From Tethya wilhelma (taxonomy: Eukaryota; Porifera; Demospongiae; Tethyida; Tethyidae), in NCBI GenBank assembly GCA_964030475.1, contig CAXIPT010000001.1:6973629-7037628 (forward strand): a DNA stretch of 64,000 bases, written 5' to 3'. The position numbers were made by a program, and so were the translations under genes. Of this stretch, positions 53,477 through 64,000 are shown in pieces. The first letter of the stretch is position 1; the number at the start of each line of letters is the position of its first letter. The notes beneath the pieces were generated by a model that worked only from the letters and a program-made list of their open reading frames with translations, was not told where the DNA came from and made no database searches.

Positions 53477-55699
53477 ATGTCTGGAAAACGTGAGTAGGCC
53501 TATAAATAATTTACATAAACTAAGTGATTCGAGGCACAGATGAAATGGCATACATGCTGCCAGTGAAACCTACCAATGCCTACTCTTTTGTCTGCTACAT
53601 CATTACTGTTGTTTTGCTAACCAGCTGGTTGTTTACCTAGTTGTGTATTTATTCATATTTCATCAAATTAAATTGTCAAGATGTAGAGATGCTGATGACT
53701 ATGTTGTAAATAATTTATCCCACCTTGATCACAGCCCCACTGAAAATGGAGCTGGGTGCAGGAGCACAAAAGAAGAGGCAAAAACCTCGTCTTCCCATCA
53801 AGACACCACAGACACCAAGTGTAGGCCCACTTGTGGTCACTCCACAGTCCACGCCAACGTAAGTCGTGAAATGTATAATATATTATGGGTCAGGCTTATT
53901 TCACTTTCTCTTTGGATCCAAATGGGAAGTATTTCTTCACCTCTAGAATTGAAAGAATGCAAAGAGAGTAATGCCTTTATGAATATAGTAGCTGTATTTT
54001 TATGTGATCTGTTCTCTAGTGTGAATATAAGCCATAATATAGCCTGTGCTCCACATGTTGTGTATGTTGAAAGTGAGAGTGTATTGTTTTTAGAAGAGTA
54101 AAAAATACATTCCCCCATAATCTATAGTTAACAGATACTGAAACTAAACTGCATTTGAATGTTGTTTTGTTTTTTTGCCCAACCTGTTTTTCTTTTCTCT
54201 GCTATATGTAATGCCGTGTGCGTTGCCATGGTTTGCTTCTCTAATGACTGCTAATTACTTACTGTACTATATACCTCATACCACATGCCAGCTCATGCAT
54301 ACTCTCAGTTTCCTTCTACATATTCACTATCATTAAATTTTGTAAAAATAAAAGTAGGAAAAAGTCCCCAGGAAACTCCTTACTATTATGATCTATGTCA
54401 TGTTGATACAAACACAGCACAGTCATAGTGGTGGGCTCTCCTTAGTCATTCTGCTGAATGTTAACCCCTGACATGTTGCTTGCTTTAGTGAGTGGTTTCC
54501 ATTATTATTGTTCCAAATGTAGCCCACCTACAGTCAAACCTGTGCCTAATGTTGCAGAGCTACTAAAACTAGAAGAGCTATCAATAGGTGATAAGGTTGG
54601 TTGCTATTGTTCTAAGATGTTTATATAGTGGTTTATAATTTGTTTGTGGTGTTCTTTACTGATATAATATATTGCATGTAGAAATATCCCTTCAAAGCTG
54701 AAGACCTCCAGGAGTGTGGTCACCTTGGAGATGGAGCGTTTGGAACCGTTAGTAAAATGCTCTATCCACCAACAGAAACACGAATGGCAGTAAAAGTACG
54801 AATTGTGTGTGTACTATACAGATTGACTTGGTTGTATGTGTGTACATGTCAGTGTGTACATTGATCTATTCACGTGTGCCTGTGTGAAATGTGTTTGTTT
54901 TGTGTAGAAAATCCCTGTGCGTGAGTTACGGGTCAATGATAAACAAGATGTGGTTGAGCTAGCGATGACGATGAAGTCAGGAGTCTGTCCCTACATTGTG
55001 GACTTCTACGGCTGTCTCATTCGAGATGTGAGTGGCAATGTTTTATGCAAGCTTTACCGGATCATGGAAGTATTTAGCACAATAGTATAGGAATTTGAAG
55101 GGGGAATACCATAATTTGTGCATATACATACATCAAATTTTTGTGTGGACTGCTCTAAGCTTATGCAGTTAGGTCTACAACCTATAGTATCTGTCAAGGC
55201 TTTAGCTGTCTTTGTTCACTACAGGGCGATGTTTGGATTTGTATGGAGCTGCTTGACTCCAGCATGGACAAGCTGGCCAACAGAGTGTACAATGAACTCA
55301 AGACCACCATTCCCGAGAGAATTCTGGGCAAGATGAGCATATCTGTATGTTCTGTGTACCACTATACAATTATACACTTATTGAGTATATTACACGGGTC
55401 TTACAATATTTTGAATTGGACTCTCTTCTTCTCTTTAGGTTGTCAGAGCATTGAATTATTTAAAGACAGAACTATCCATAATACATAGAGGTATGTACCT
55501 TAGTTTCTAATTATTGCACACTCTTAGTAACTATTCTTCTGTTGTGTGTTTCACTGTAGATGTTAAACCATCCAACATATTGATCAGTGAGCAAGGAGAG
55601 TTCAAGCTATGTGACTTTGGAATCTCAGGTCATCTCGTGGACTCCATTGCAAAGACAATGGAAGTGGGTTGCAGACCATACATGGCGGTGAAAGTGTAA
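53477..55699 (+). CDS. MAP kinase kinase (MKK3/6-like), truncated in the activation segment
   Basis: Exons 53477-53489, 53735-53858, 54523-54595, 54682-54795, 54908-55027, 55225-55344, 55439-55490 and 55560-about 55687. Kinase subdomains run in order: Gly loop ([13 protein letters not shown]), catalytic Lys (MAVKKIP), [51 protein letters not shown] and [15 protein letters not shown], then GCRPYMA. The S-x-A-K-T phosphosites and GCRPYMA fit MKK3/6 (p38 pathway), with MKK4 next closest. The frame then reaches a stop at 55699, exactly where APER should follow. A donor-like gtgaaa follows GCG at 55687, but no downstream exon is seen before GCC1. Lobe helices F-I are therefore absent from the window. 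Confidence 0.85.
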
Positions 55700-56852
55700 T
55701 TGTTCAGGCTTTTCGCCAACGCTTACTCCAGAGTGCTATAGGAAGTTTCTGTGAATTTTATTGGTACACAAAACTATCTAAGGGAGGTACTCCAATACTT
55801 AACAGTCGTTCTGCCAGCTGCGCGCTCACGTGAATATATTTGCACTAGTGACGTCACGATTTTCAACACATGGCCAGAAAAATGGAGGTTCAGACTGTAG
55901 GTTTTTCACCGCTTCAAACTTTGTAAGATCCGGCTGTTAGCTTGAAGAAACTATGTCTCTGCCTTAGAGATTTATCCTTTGGAAATGAAGTATTGACAAC
56001 AGAATCAAATACACTTTTAAAGTCATCTTTCTTTCACTACAATACATCACTTGAACTATATATAACTCTGTAGAATTGTATACAGAAACGCAGTCACTAT
56101 AATTATAACTACTCAAGAAGTTGTAAGCGTGCACATATTTGTACCGCAATTAGAAGGTTCATTAATTCTTAATTCACCTGGTAACAATTACAGTACGTAA
56201 ATATGCACAGTCATGCTGAACTTCCATGCATGGATGAATACACAAACGCTTGAATGCTCTATTAACACAGTATATATATTATTATGTGCCTATGTACATT
56301 TCGTGGTCTTTGGGAAGGACCCAAATTGCATGGTATAGAACCCCTGAAATTGATTGGAATATTGCCAGCCTACAAAGTATGAACAGTGCGGATGACAACT
56401 AAAATCAACCATGATACACACAAAAGTATAAACATAATGATAATACTTAGTCTAACGTAATTATTGTGACAATGCAAACACATCACAAGCCCGGCTATTG
56501 CATACATGATTGTAAAAGAAATACTAATTAAAATACAATTTCAGGTAGAAAGCTAGCATGAAATTAGATGCTTAACTAACAATTGGAGGAAGAAGAGGGA
56601 GATAGTTAATATTATTTATGTTATTGCTTAGCAACTGTAACTATGAATAATGGTTATAAGATTACAGTGACTGCTAGCCAGTCCCTCCCCGCGCTTAGCA
56701 TAAGCATAGCGGGGAGGGACTGGTTCACGAGGCTAAGTGACTGCCTCACTGAGCATAAAATTATGCTGAGTCAGTATATTGCACATTTGGTGTGCTCCAA
56801 TTAGAGTTAAAACCTGTTGAATGGGAGCAGTCATGGAAGATTATGACTGAGT
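55700..56852. other. Stretch without a recognisable gene
   Basis: The rest of the MAP2K catalytic domain would be expected here but is not found. The last 250 bp is GCC1 upstream sequence duplicated at about 23715-23897, with a 62-bp insertion at 56675-56736. Confidence 0.5.
56675..56736. mobile_element. 62-bp hairpin insertion with 8-bp target-site duplication
   Basis: It runs from tagccagtccctccccgcgc to gcggggagggactgg and cgaggctaa, and its halves form a hairpin. It is flanked by gtgactgc at 56667-56674 and 56737-56744. The duplicated locus near 23790 lacks the insert and has a single tgactgc. The 8-bp duplication is the length made by hAT-type transposases. Confidence 0.75.
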
Positions 56853-57002
56853 ATGGCGACGTTTGACAGAAGTAAGTTTGCGCACAGCTCTAGAGAAGAG
56901 CTCCTAGATTACATCGAACAGCAGAGTGAGCAGCTGGGAAGATTTGAAACCAGATTCAGAGGTAAGCAAAGAAAGTAGGAGGTTTATAGTTTGTCACTGA
57001 GA

Positions 57003-57040
<38 letters not shown>

Positions 57041-59930
57041 ATGCGTGTGCACCATGTGTGTCCATTAATCTGTGATTAACCTCATGATCTCTTCAACCAG
57101 ATGTTGTCAGAGCCTATCGTGGTGTCCTCAAAGAGAAAGAAGCGCTAGAGGCAACCTTGCAAGCTCTGAGTGCAGCTGGTCATGAGGAGGAGGATGAACC
57201 AGACACAGAAGATGTGAGAGAAGAAGCTGAAAGCAGCAAGGCTGATCAGACGAAGCAAGAGCACCTCTCTGATGAAGCCAGCTCACAGCAACCAACAGAT
57301 GATGAGGTATTTGTGTGCATACTCTCTGTGGAATGAATAGAAAAGGCCTGGAAATATTAAAGGGAGAGTGACAATGTGTTATGCAAAATAATAACGTAAA
57401 TTATTGAAGTAGCCAAGGGAAGACATTATAGAGGCTCTTTTCCCCTTCTTGTAATTTAGAGAGCAAAGGAGAGAGTGTGTGTGCCTGTGCCTGTGCCTGG
57501 GAAGGAGGCTTAGTAATTTAATGTTTACGATATCTCATACAAAATGTTACTTGATTTCATTCTTTCTCAGACAGAACAAAAGGATAGACAAACCGATGAT
57601 GAGCGTGCAACTGAAGATTGTGATAAGACAACTAGCCCAGCTGTTGTAGAGCACACAGATGCTTCAGACAGAGAGAAGAGAACACCATCCAAAGTAAATG
57701 ATGTTTATTAAAGTTTTTTGTACTGAATGGCAGAATTTTTTGCAAAGAAATGCAGAGAAACTGAATTTAAATTTATTAAATTTCAAGCTGCCATTTTAAA
57801 ATCACTTCCGAATCAATCCATTGTCAATTAATTAATTGCAGGAGCCCTCCCCTGCCCCCCACTCATCATCGGCTCTCTCTCCCTCCTCCTCCGTTACCAT
57901 GACAACACAACTCAAACAGAAAATAGCCACGCTGACTGTTGCCATGGCAACCCTGATGGAAGAAAAGTCGAAAATGGAGGCTAACTTTCAAACAGACAAA
58001 AAAGCAATGTTGGTAGGTGTCCATGAGAGAATCCAAGAACCTAATCTTAGCAATATCTCGGCTAGGAAGGTCGTACAAAGTTGGGATTTGCACCATTATC
58101 ATACGTACGGTAGTACGTATAGTAGGAATGGGCCGAGTGTCCCATAGACACAATACAAAATGTTAATGCTTATATACTTTCAAGAAAAGGAAGATAAGCC
58201 TTCAAATGCATTTTATAGCCTCCCCCATACAGTTTTCTTACTGTATTAACGAAGAAAACTGGCAGAAAGTCTCTAGAGCACTCTGGAGAGAGCGCTGGCG
58301 AGAAGCCAGAAGAGTGCAATTTTGTTCTCCCCTTCCTTCCTAACTGACTTACTTGAACACGATTTCCAGACAAACAAAAGATATCTAGCCAACTTTGACT
58401 ATATAGTGAGACTTCATTTCATGCAAAGTACGTCCTTTTCGACTCGTTTGCTGGCGAAAAGGCAGCAAACAAAAATCTAGGCAGCTTTGAAACTTTCGAT
58501 ATAAAANAAAATCCTTACCTGTGTACATCTAGGCATATGAAAAAAAAAAACTAGCAATATCTCAGCCTAGGAAGGTCGTATAACGATGGGACTTGCACCA
58601 TTGCAATTGGCTCAAAGAGATCTTTAAAATAATGCCCTTTAAAAATTGTCTAATTTTGAGAAAAAATTGCACTGGACCATGGGCTATAGTTCATGGTTTT
58701 GAAGGATTTCGACAAAATACAAATATAGGATAAAACTAGATCATTTAAAAGATCTATTTGAGCTGATCGCAATGGTGCAAGTCCCAAATTTATTCAACCT
58801 TCCTAGGCTGAGAAAATATGTAATAGAATCCACGAACATATGTACCCATGCTTGCTGAGTCAGCAAAAGCAGACTATCTGATTTTATATTTTAGGCTCAG
58901 CAAGACGCTGTTGCTAAGCAACTGAACAAGGAGAAAGAACAGCTGAAGAATGAAATGAAGAGACTTCAAACAATGCTTGAGGAGGTAAGAACATACAACG
59001 CATGTGCAAAGATACATACATTGTTACTTCAACTGAAAGCTTTGTGGAAAAAATTTTTGATAAAATTTTATAAATCATGGAATTTACAACACATGTGCAC
59101 ACACACACAGGCTCGTGATGGACTAAGATCAGAGCAGTCGTCAAGAGAAGAAGAGCAACTCACGCATGCAGAAATGTTGAAAGAACTTCAATCTCTCATA
59201 GCGTTGGAGAGAGATGAGAAAGAAGCATTTAAAGTTCAACTGAAAGAATCGAATTTAGAGATGGAGAGACTCCACACACAACTAGCAAATGATAAGTGAG
59301 TTGTATTAGAGAGAGAGAGAGAGAGAGAGAGAGATCATCCATCATAACCCACCCAGAACCCAGGAGTATCATGAGATGGTCCAAGCAATGGCTGTGGAGT
59401 TGGAACAAGTACGATCTCGTCTCCTAGTGACAGAGAAGCAAGCCAGCGAACCTTCACCCCTACTGACCAAGCTTCAGGAGGAAATTTCAGATATGAAGGT
59501 ACAACTTGAAACCAATGAATTAAATTCACCTACCATAATGTAGCTAAAGTTTAAATTTACCGCAGATTGAACATAGTAAGGTGTTGGAAAAAGAGCAACA
59601 CAGAGCAAATGATGCAGAGCAGAGATTAAGGAATCAAGCCCAGGTACTGTACAGTTTTGAGTATGTATAGTTTCACTTTCAATTCAGCAGATTCACTGAT
59701 TGTGAGGCAAATAAGAGATAAATAAATGTTGTTCCTTTTTTTCCAAAGCTTGAGGAGCTAAGAACTGCTAGTTTAGAATCAAAACTTTCAGAGCTTTCTG
59801 AGACAGTGGGCAAATATGACAGACAGAGGGAAACTGACCAGGCAACTATCATGTAAGTGTTATGACACTCGGTTCAAAAAGTCTATTATACGTATACTTG
59901 TACAGTAGCTTTGAGTTGATTTTTTTATCT

Positions 59931-59962
<32 letters not shown>

Positions 59963-61820
59963 GCAAGCTGAAAGAAAGGGTAGCACATCTTGATTCAGAA
60001 AACACAGCTTTAACAAAAGCTCACATTGAGAGGTACATGATTGTGGACTTATTGTGCCAGTATGATAATCATAGTTTCATGTGTGATGTTCTAATTGCAC
60101 GAAAATAGGAATGAAATATCGAACAATGAGCTGACATCACAGGTATCAGTGCTTAAGGAACAAGTGGGAAGATTAAAGGTACTCTCCTCTAATGAATAAA
60201 AAAATTTCCAACGACATTGTCTCATAGTCTCTGTGTCTTTCTTCCAGGCTTTGCTAAAGATTGCAACACACAAAGTTAATGAAAAAGCAGCTCTGCCGTC
60301 AAATTTAGAAGGTTTATAATATATTTATCTGTTTTCCATAGTTATAGTATTACACATGTGCTTGCTTGCACGCACGCACACACACACACACACATACCGC
60401 GTGCAGAGTTGTCTGTCAGTGATTATGTTGAACTTGTATCGTCTGAACCTTCCAAAAAGGTCAGTGAAAGATAATGCACTTTTCTTTTCCAAATGAATTG
60501 AGGAGTGCCAAATAATTCAAATAGATAGCACTCCTTGCCAAATGAATTATTCAAATTGAGGATGCTCCTAACTAACTAACTAACTAATAAATTATTCAGG
60601 AGTACCAACAGGAGCTGTACCAGTTGAAGGAGGAGTTTGAGAAGTACAAGACGAGAGCTCAGTCAGTCCTCAAGAACAGAGGGGTCAAGGTATGTGAAGG
60701 CACTAAATTGTTACTGTGCATGTGTGGTTACATAGTACACACAAAAAAACTGTTAAAATCTTTCAAAATTGTCCAAAAAAATAACACACCGCAATTAAAT
60801 CTTACTGCATGCAAGTGTGTGCACATGCACTCGTATACAATTCTGTACCTTCTCTCGTTGCTAGGAGACAGAGCTCACCAACAGAGAGATGGTGGAGCTC
60901 CAGCAAAGAAACAAGGAGCTGCTCACCAAGGTGGACGCCCTCCAGAGCCAGTGTGAGGAGGAGGAGGAGAGACATGTCATCCAGACCCAGAAGCTGAGGG
61001 AAGAGATGAGAGGGTTGCACGACAAACACAAGAGAGACATCGGCTCCTTCGAGGCACAGAATAAGGTTAGGGACTGACTGCATGATGTAATGATGATGTA
61101 ATAATGATGATTTAAAGATGGTGAGCCTATAATGGTGATGTAATGATAATATAGGTAGGCTAGGCCTGTATACGCATGTGACTGTACCTGAGTAGCTGCA
61201 TCTGTTAGCTACACAACATGGATGTACCACATGTGTGCCAGCCAGATGGAACCTACGTATAGACACACTAGATCAGAACAATATAAATTGCAAATTTTCA
61301 CGTCAATACTGACTGACCTGTCATGAGTGCATGATTCAGTCTTTGGCCTATTACAGTGTACCAGTACAAGTTTGAAATTGTTCTTTATGTTTTAAACAAG
61401 AAGCATAGCTGCATGCATTATATAAATCATCACTTTCTCTCAAACCTCCCACACAGGCCAAGCTACACGAGCTTCAACAACACATCCAGGCAACAAGAGA
61501 GAGGACTCTCAAACTGTTAGCAGACAAGGACACAGAGATACAACAGCTGCGAGCAGAACTGCACACGTCTAGTGAGGACCATCGGGAGTCGAGGGGAGGG
61601 TCTGTGACTAGCCTCACCGGGAGGGGAGGGGGAGGGTTGGATCGTAGTGTGAGTCAGGGAAGTGTGACGAGTCAGAACGAGTTTGGTAGCTATCGTGAGA
61701 GAAATAATGGTGCAGGTACGTGGGATATATGACATTGTTTTTTGTTTTGTTTTGTTTTTTTGATTGATAATCTCTATAATTTTTATTATAGTTGTCAAAC
61801 TCACAATCTCTGTGTTTTCA

Positions 61821-61893
<73 letters not shown>

Positions 61894-62096
61894 GATTCTG
61901 GGGTTGAGCCAAACAGCGATATGAAAGGCCTCATGAACATATCACTACGAGTAAGTGTAATTCAGTATAATTATATGAAGCTAGTGGCTAATAAATGACT
62001 CAAATGCTCATATTCACTTTCAGTCTGATTCTACTTCAGCAGTTCAGGAATTACTAGATCAGGTAGGGATCTGCAGCATGTTATCTACTAGACACA

Positions 62097-62173
<77 letters not shown>

Positions 62174-62449
62174 CCCTCTCCGGCCGGTGCTCGCAGTGGT
62201 GTGGGGGACCATCATCTCTTCCATTTCGTCCAAGAGCAGCATCGCCGTGACAACGAACTCTCGACCGCCAGGAGAAGGAGATTGGAACTAGAGGACACAA
62301 TTAGAGAACTGCACGAAAGGTAAGGATACTATAGATGATGTAATGATGATGTAATAGTTTTATATCATTATTCATGCAGGGAACAGAAACAAGTTGAACA
62401 GACAACTATGTTGAAAGAAGTCATCAGAAAATTGGAAAGAGATAGGTTA

Positions 62450-62515
<66 letters not shown>

Positions 62516-62550
62516 NNNNNNNNNNNNNNNNNNNNNNNNNNNNNNNNNNN

Positions 62551-62645
<95 letters not shown>

Positions 62646-62946
62646 AGATCTAGAGAAACAGAAAACTTAGAGTACATCAAGAACATCATCATTCACTACA
62701 TGTCTGCCGACTCAGCAGGTCGGGAACAAATGATCGTTCCCATAGCAACCGTACTACATTTCAGTCAAGAAGAGGTATATGTGTGTGAATATGAGCTGCA
62801 CAGCTTTGAAGTTTTGTCAACTATATTATTATAGAATTTTTTTTTTCTTGTTTCTGTTACGTATGACATTGTATGTTTTACATCTGAAGATTCAACAAAT
62901 CAAGCGCAAGATAGCAGCTAGGAAATGGATGTCCCCTGTGAAATAA
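56853..62946 (+). CDS. GCC1: GRIP and coiled-coil domain-containing protein 1 (golgin)
   Basis: Twenty-two exons close exactly in frame to 834 residues (first 56853-56961, 57101-57306, 57571-57693, 57842-58012, 58895-58984; last 62648-62774, 62890-62946). The N-terminus matches GCC1/GCC88: LLDYIEQQSEQL, then RDVVRAYRGVLKEKEALEA. Long coiled coils follow, including YQQELYQLKEEFEKYKTRAQ. The C-terminal GRIP domain is ENLEYIKNIIIHYMS, GREQMIVPIATVLHFSQEE and IQQIKRKIAARKW. GCC1 is a trans-Golgi golgin recruited by Arl1 that tethers endosome-to-Golgi carriers. Length is close to human GCC1 (about 775). The fourth intron contains an N (58507), and intron 20 a 35-N gap at 62516-62550. Partial second copy at 23898. 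Confidence 0.95.
61826..61890 (+). repeat. (GT)n microsatellite
   Basis: An interrupted GT run feeding directly into the gggtag acceptor of the GCC1 exon at 61895. Confidence 0.9.
62103..62172 (+). repeat. (CT)n(CA)n compound microsatellite
   Basis: A CT run followed by a CA run forming the acceptor tract of the GCC1 exon at 62174. Confidence 0.95.
62452..62643 (+). repeat. (CT)n, 35-N gap, (CA)n
   Basis: A CT run, an unresolved gap (62516-62550) and a long CA run, together filling intron 20 of GCC1. The true repeat length is unknown. Confidence 0.95.
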
Positions 62947-63499
62947 ACTATGACAGTCATAATTTTTGCCTTCAAAATTTTTCTTTGTTCCTTAATGTCA
63001 AAATAACAATGTCTTAATAATTTATGTTTCTGTGTACATGTGCAATTAATAATTATTAAGGTCAAAGTTTACAAACAAAAGCAACCTATAGCTTTTTCCC
63101 CATGATAATTTTAGACAAAGTACTTACGCAAAATGCATGATCATGAGTCGCCTCATGCACTGGCCATAAATTTCTTTTGTTGTTTAACAATGATGACTGC
63201 ATGCATGATGGCCGGTATATATTATTATTATTACAATATTATATTAGCATTGAAGTCTGTCGACCCGTTATAGCCATTGCAGCCACATGATCATGAATTT
63301 AAACAATACTACAATCATGTTAACGTTGATTTAACTATCTTGCAAGGTATAGTTGCCACATGCATGGTAAACACATTATCCTCTTTTGAATAGGCAAATA
63401 AACTATGAATAATCATAGTTGTCCAAGTCCAATATAATTGCATCACTTGATCAGATCAAGTTCTGATCGATTGTACATGCACGTGGCTCTGTTGTAGCA
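62947..63499. other. Intergenic region
   Basis: The GCC1 3' flank (aataatttatg, tattattattac) and the promoter of the next gene, with a gcacgtgg E-box near 63480. No gene is seen. Confidence 0.4.
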
Positions 63500-64000
63500 A
63501 TGGAATTGTTTCGTGTCAGACTTCTCCTCTCTTTGCTGGTCCTATCTCTCTCAAGAGAAGGCAGCTCCACTCATCTCGAGACCTGTGATTGTCATGAGAT
63601 CAAAGCAATAGTCAATGCAACTGTTCAAGATGCTATTGCAGGAATGGAAGAAAAATTGAACATTTTGATTTTGAAAAACGACGACAAAAAATCCAGTGAT
63701 TTAGAATCCACACTGTCCACCACTATGGAGAAACTCTTGCAACCAATAAAAGCACAGTTGGACTATCATCTACCTCCTCCTCCTTCTGGTGATTCTGAAG
63801 ACAACCCTGTTACGTCCTGCAAAGCTCTAAAGGATTCGAATCCTGATGCTATATACTTCTGGCTACTACTGGGTTAAAAATAGCAAAGACAGTTCACCTA
63901 TTTATGTCTTCTGTAACATGAGTCTAACCTGTGGTGGTATCACTGGGGGATGGATGAAGGTGGCCGACTTGGACATGAGGAACACTAGCCAAAGTTGTCC
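63500..64000 (+). CDS. Secreted GGW/fibrinogen-like family protein, 3' partial, with a frameshift
   Basis: It starts at ATG 63500 with signal peptide MELFRVRLLLSLLVLSLS. A short helical region (CHEIKAIVNATVQDAIAGM), a Pro linker (LPPPPSGDSEDN) and CKALKDSNPDA follow. The frame then runs to a stop at 63877. One base over, the family domain resumes: SGYYWVKNSKDSSPIYVFCN, then GGWMKVADLDMRNTSQSC up to the window end. The GGWMKVADLDM motif is the same domain start as in the gene at 16929 (GWRRVTLIDLRNRSQLCP). The one-base shift near 63850-63860 is either a sequence error or a disabling mutation. Confidence 0.6.

Noticed and set aside
62368..62692. Ser-Leu, Arg-Glu and Thr-His repeat ORFs
   Set aside because: They are translations of (CT)n and (CA)n across an N gap inside an intron.

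Overview
The window looks like animal nuclear DNA, most probably from a demosponge. It is AT-rich and carries compact spliced genes with short GT-AG introns full of (GT)n, (CT)n and (CATA)n microsatellites. There are many miniature inverted-repeat elements, and the gene content is clearly metazoan: POLD2, MLST8, Tweety, GCC1, SMC5, MRPL28, a MAP2K, TRIM-NHL, TRAF, a Delta-like protein and CD225/dispanins. Several products resemble families I associate with sponges and cnidarians, such as GGW/fibrinogen-like secreted proteins and TRAF-like zinc-finger proteins. The genus cannot be read from the sequence.

Layout. 1-11.1 kb: the 3' part of a large SR-rich, WW-domain nuclear protein (+). 12.0-14.5 kb: an intronless TMEM45-like membrane protein and mitochondrial ribosomal protein L28 (+). 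15.7-17.9 kb, minus strand: a small secreted precursor made of Lys-Arg-punctuated peptide repeats, interrupted by a stop, and a secreted cysteine-rich protein. 18.8-21.0 kb: a Delta/DSL-like type I membrane protein (+). 21.4-23.6 kb: two tandem multi-span membrane proteins that read as lycopene-cyclase-domain proteins, a carotenoid family not expected in an animal. This is the most surprising part of the window. 23.9-27.2 kb: a truncated second copy of GCC1. 27.3-33.1 kb: a TRAF-like fragment, an SMC5 N-terminus (-), a death-domain ORF (+) and a frameshifted B-box/filamin/NHL gene (+). 33.4-38.7 kb: POLD2 (-) and MLST8 (+), head to head. 39.3-47.0 kb: a Tweety-family channel-like protein (-, 13 exons that close in frame). 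47.4-53.1 kb: four tandem CD225/dispanin genes (-). 53.5-55.7 kb: a MAP2K truncated in its activation segment (+). 56.9-62.9 kb: full-length GCC1 (+, 22 exons that close in frame). 63.5 kb to the end: the start of another GGW-type secreted protein with a frameshift.

Most genes are unrelated housekeeping or signalling genes packed closely, often in divergent pairs (SMC5/death domain, POLD2/MLST8, CD225-D/MAP2K). The tandem families (CD225 x4, lycopene-cyclase-like x2) are local duplications. Lone N characters sit inside microsatellites or next to duplicated or truncated genes (606, 24055, 27325, 28340, 58507; a longer N run at 62516-62550). This pattern suggests contig joins and unmerged haplotypes, so some duplications and truncations may be assembly products rather than biology. 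Exon coordinates were derived by hand from splice signals and reading-phase continuity.
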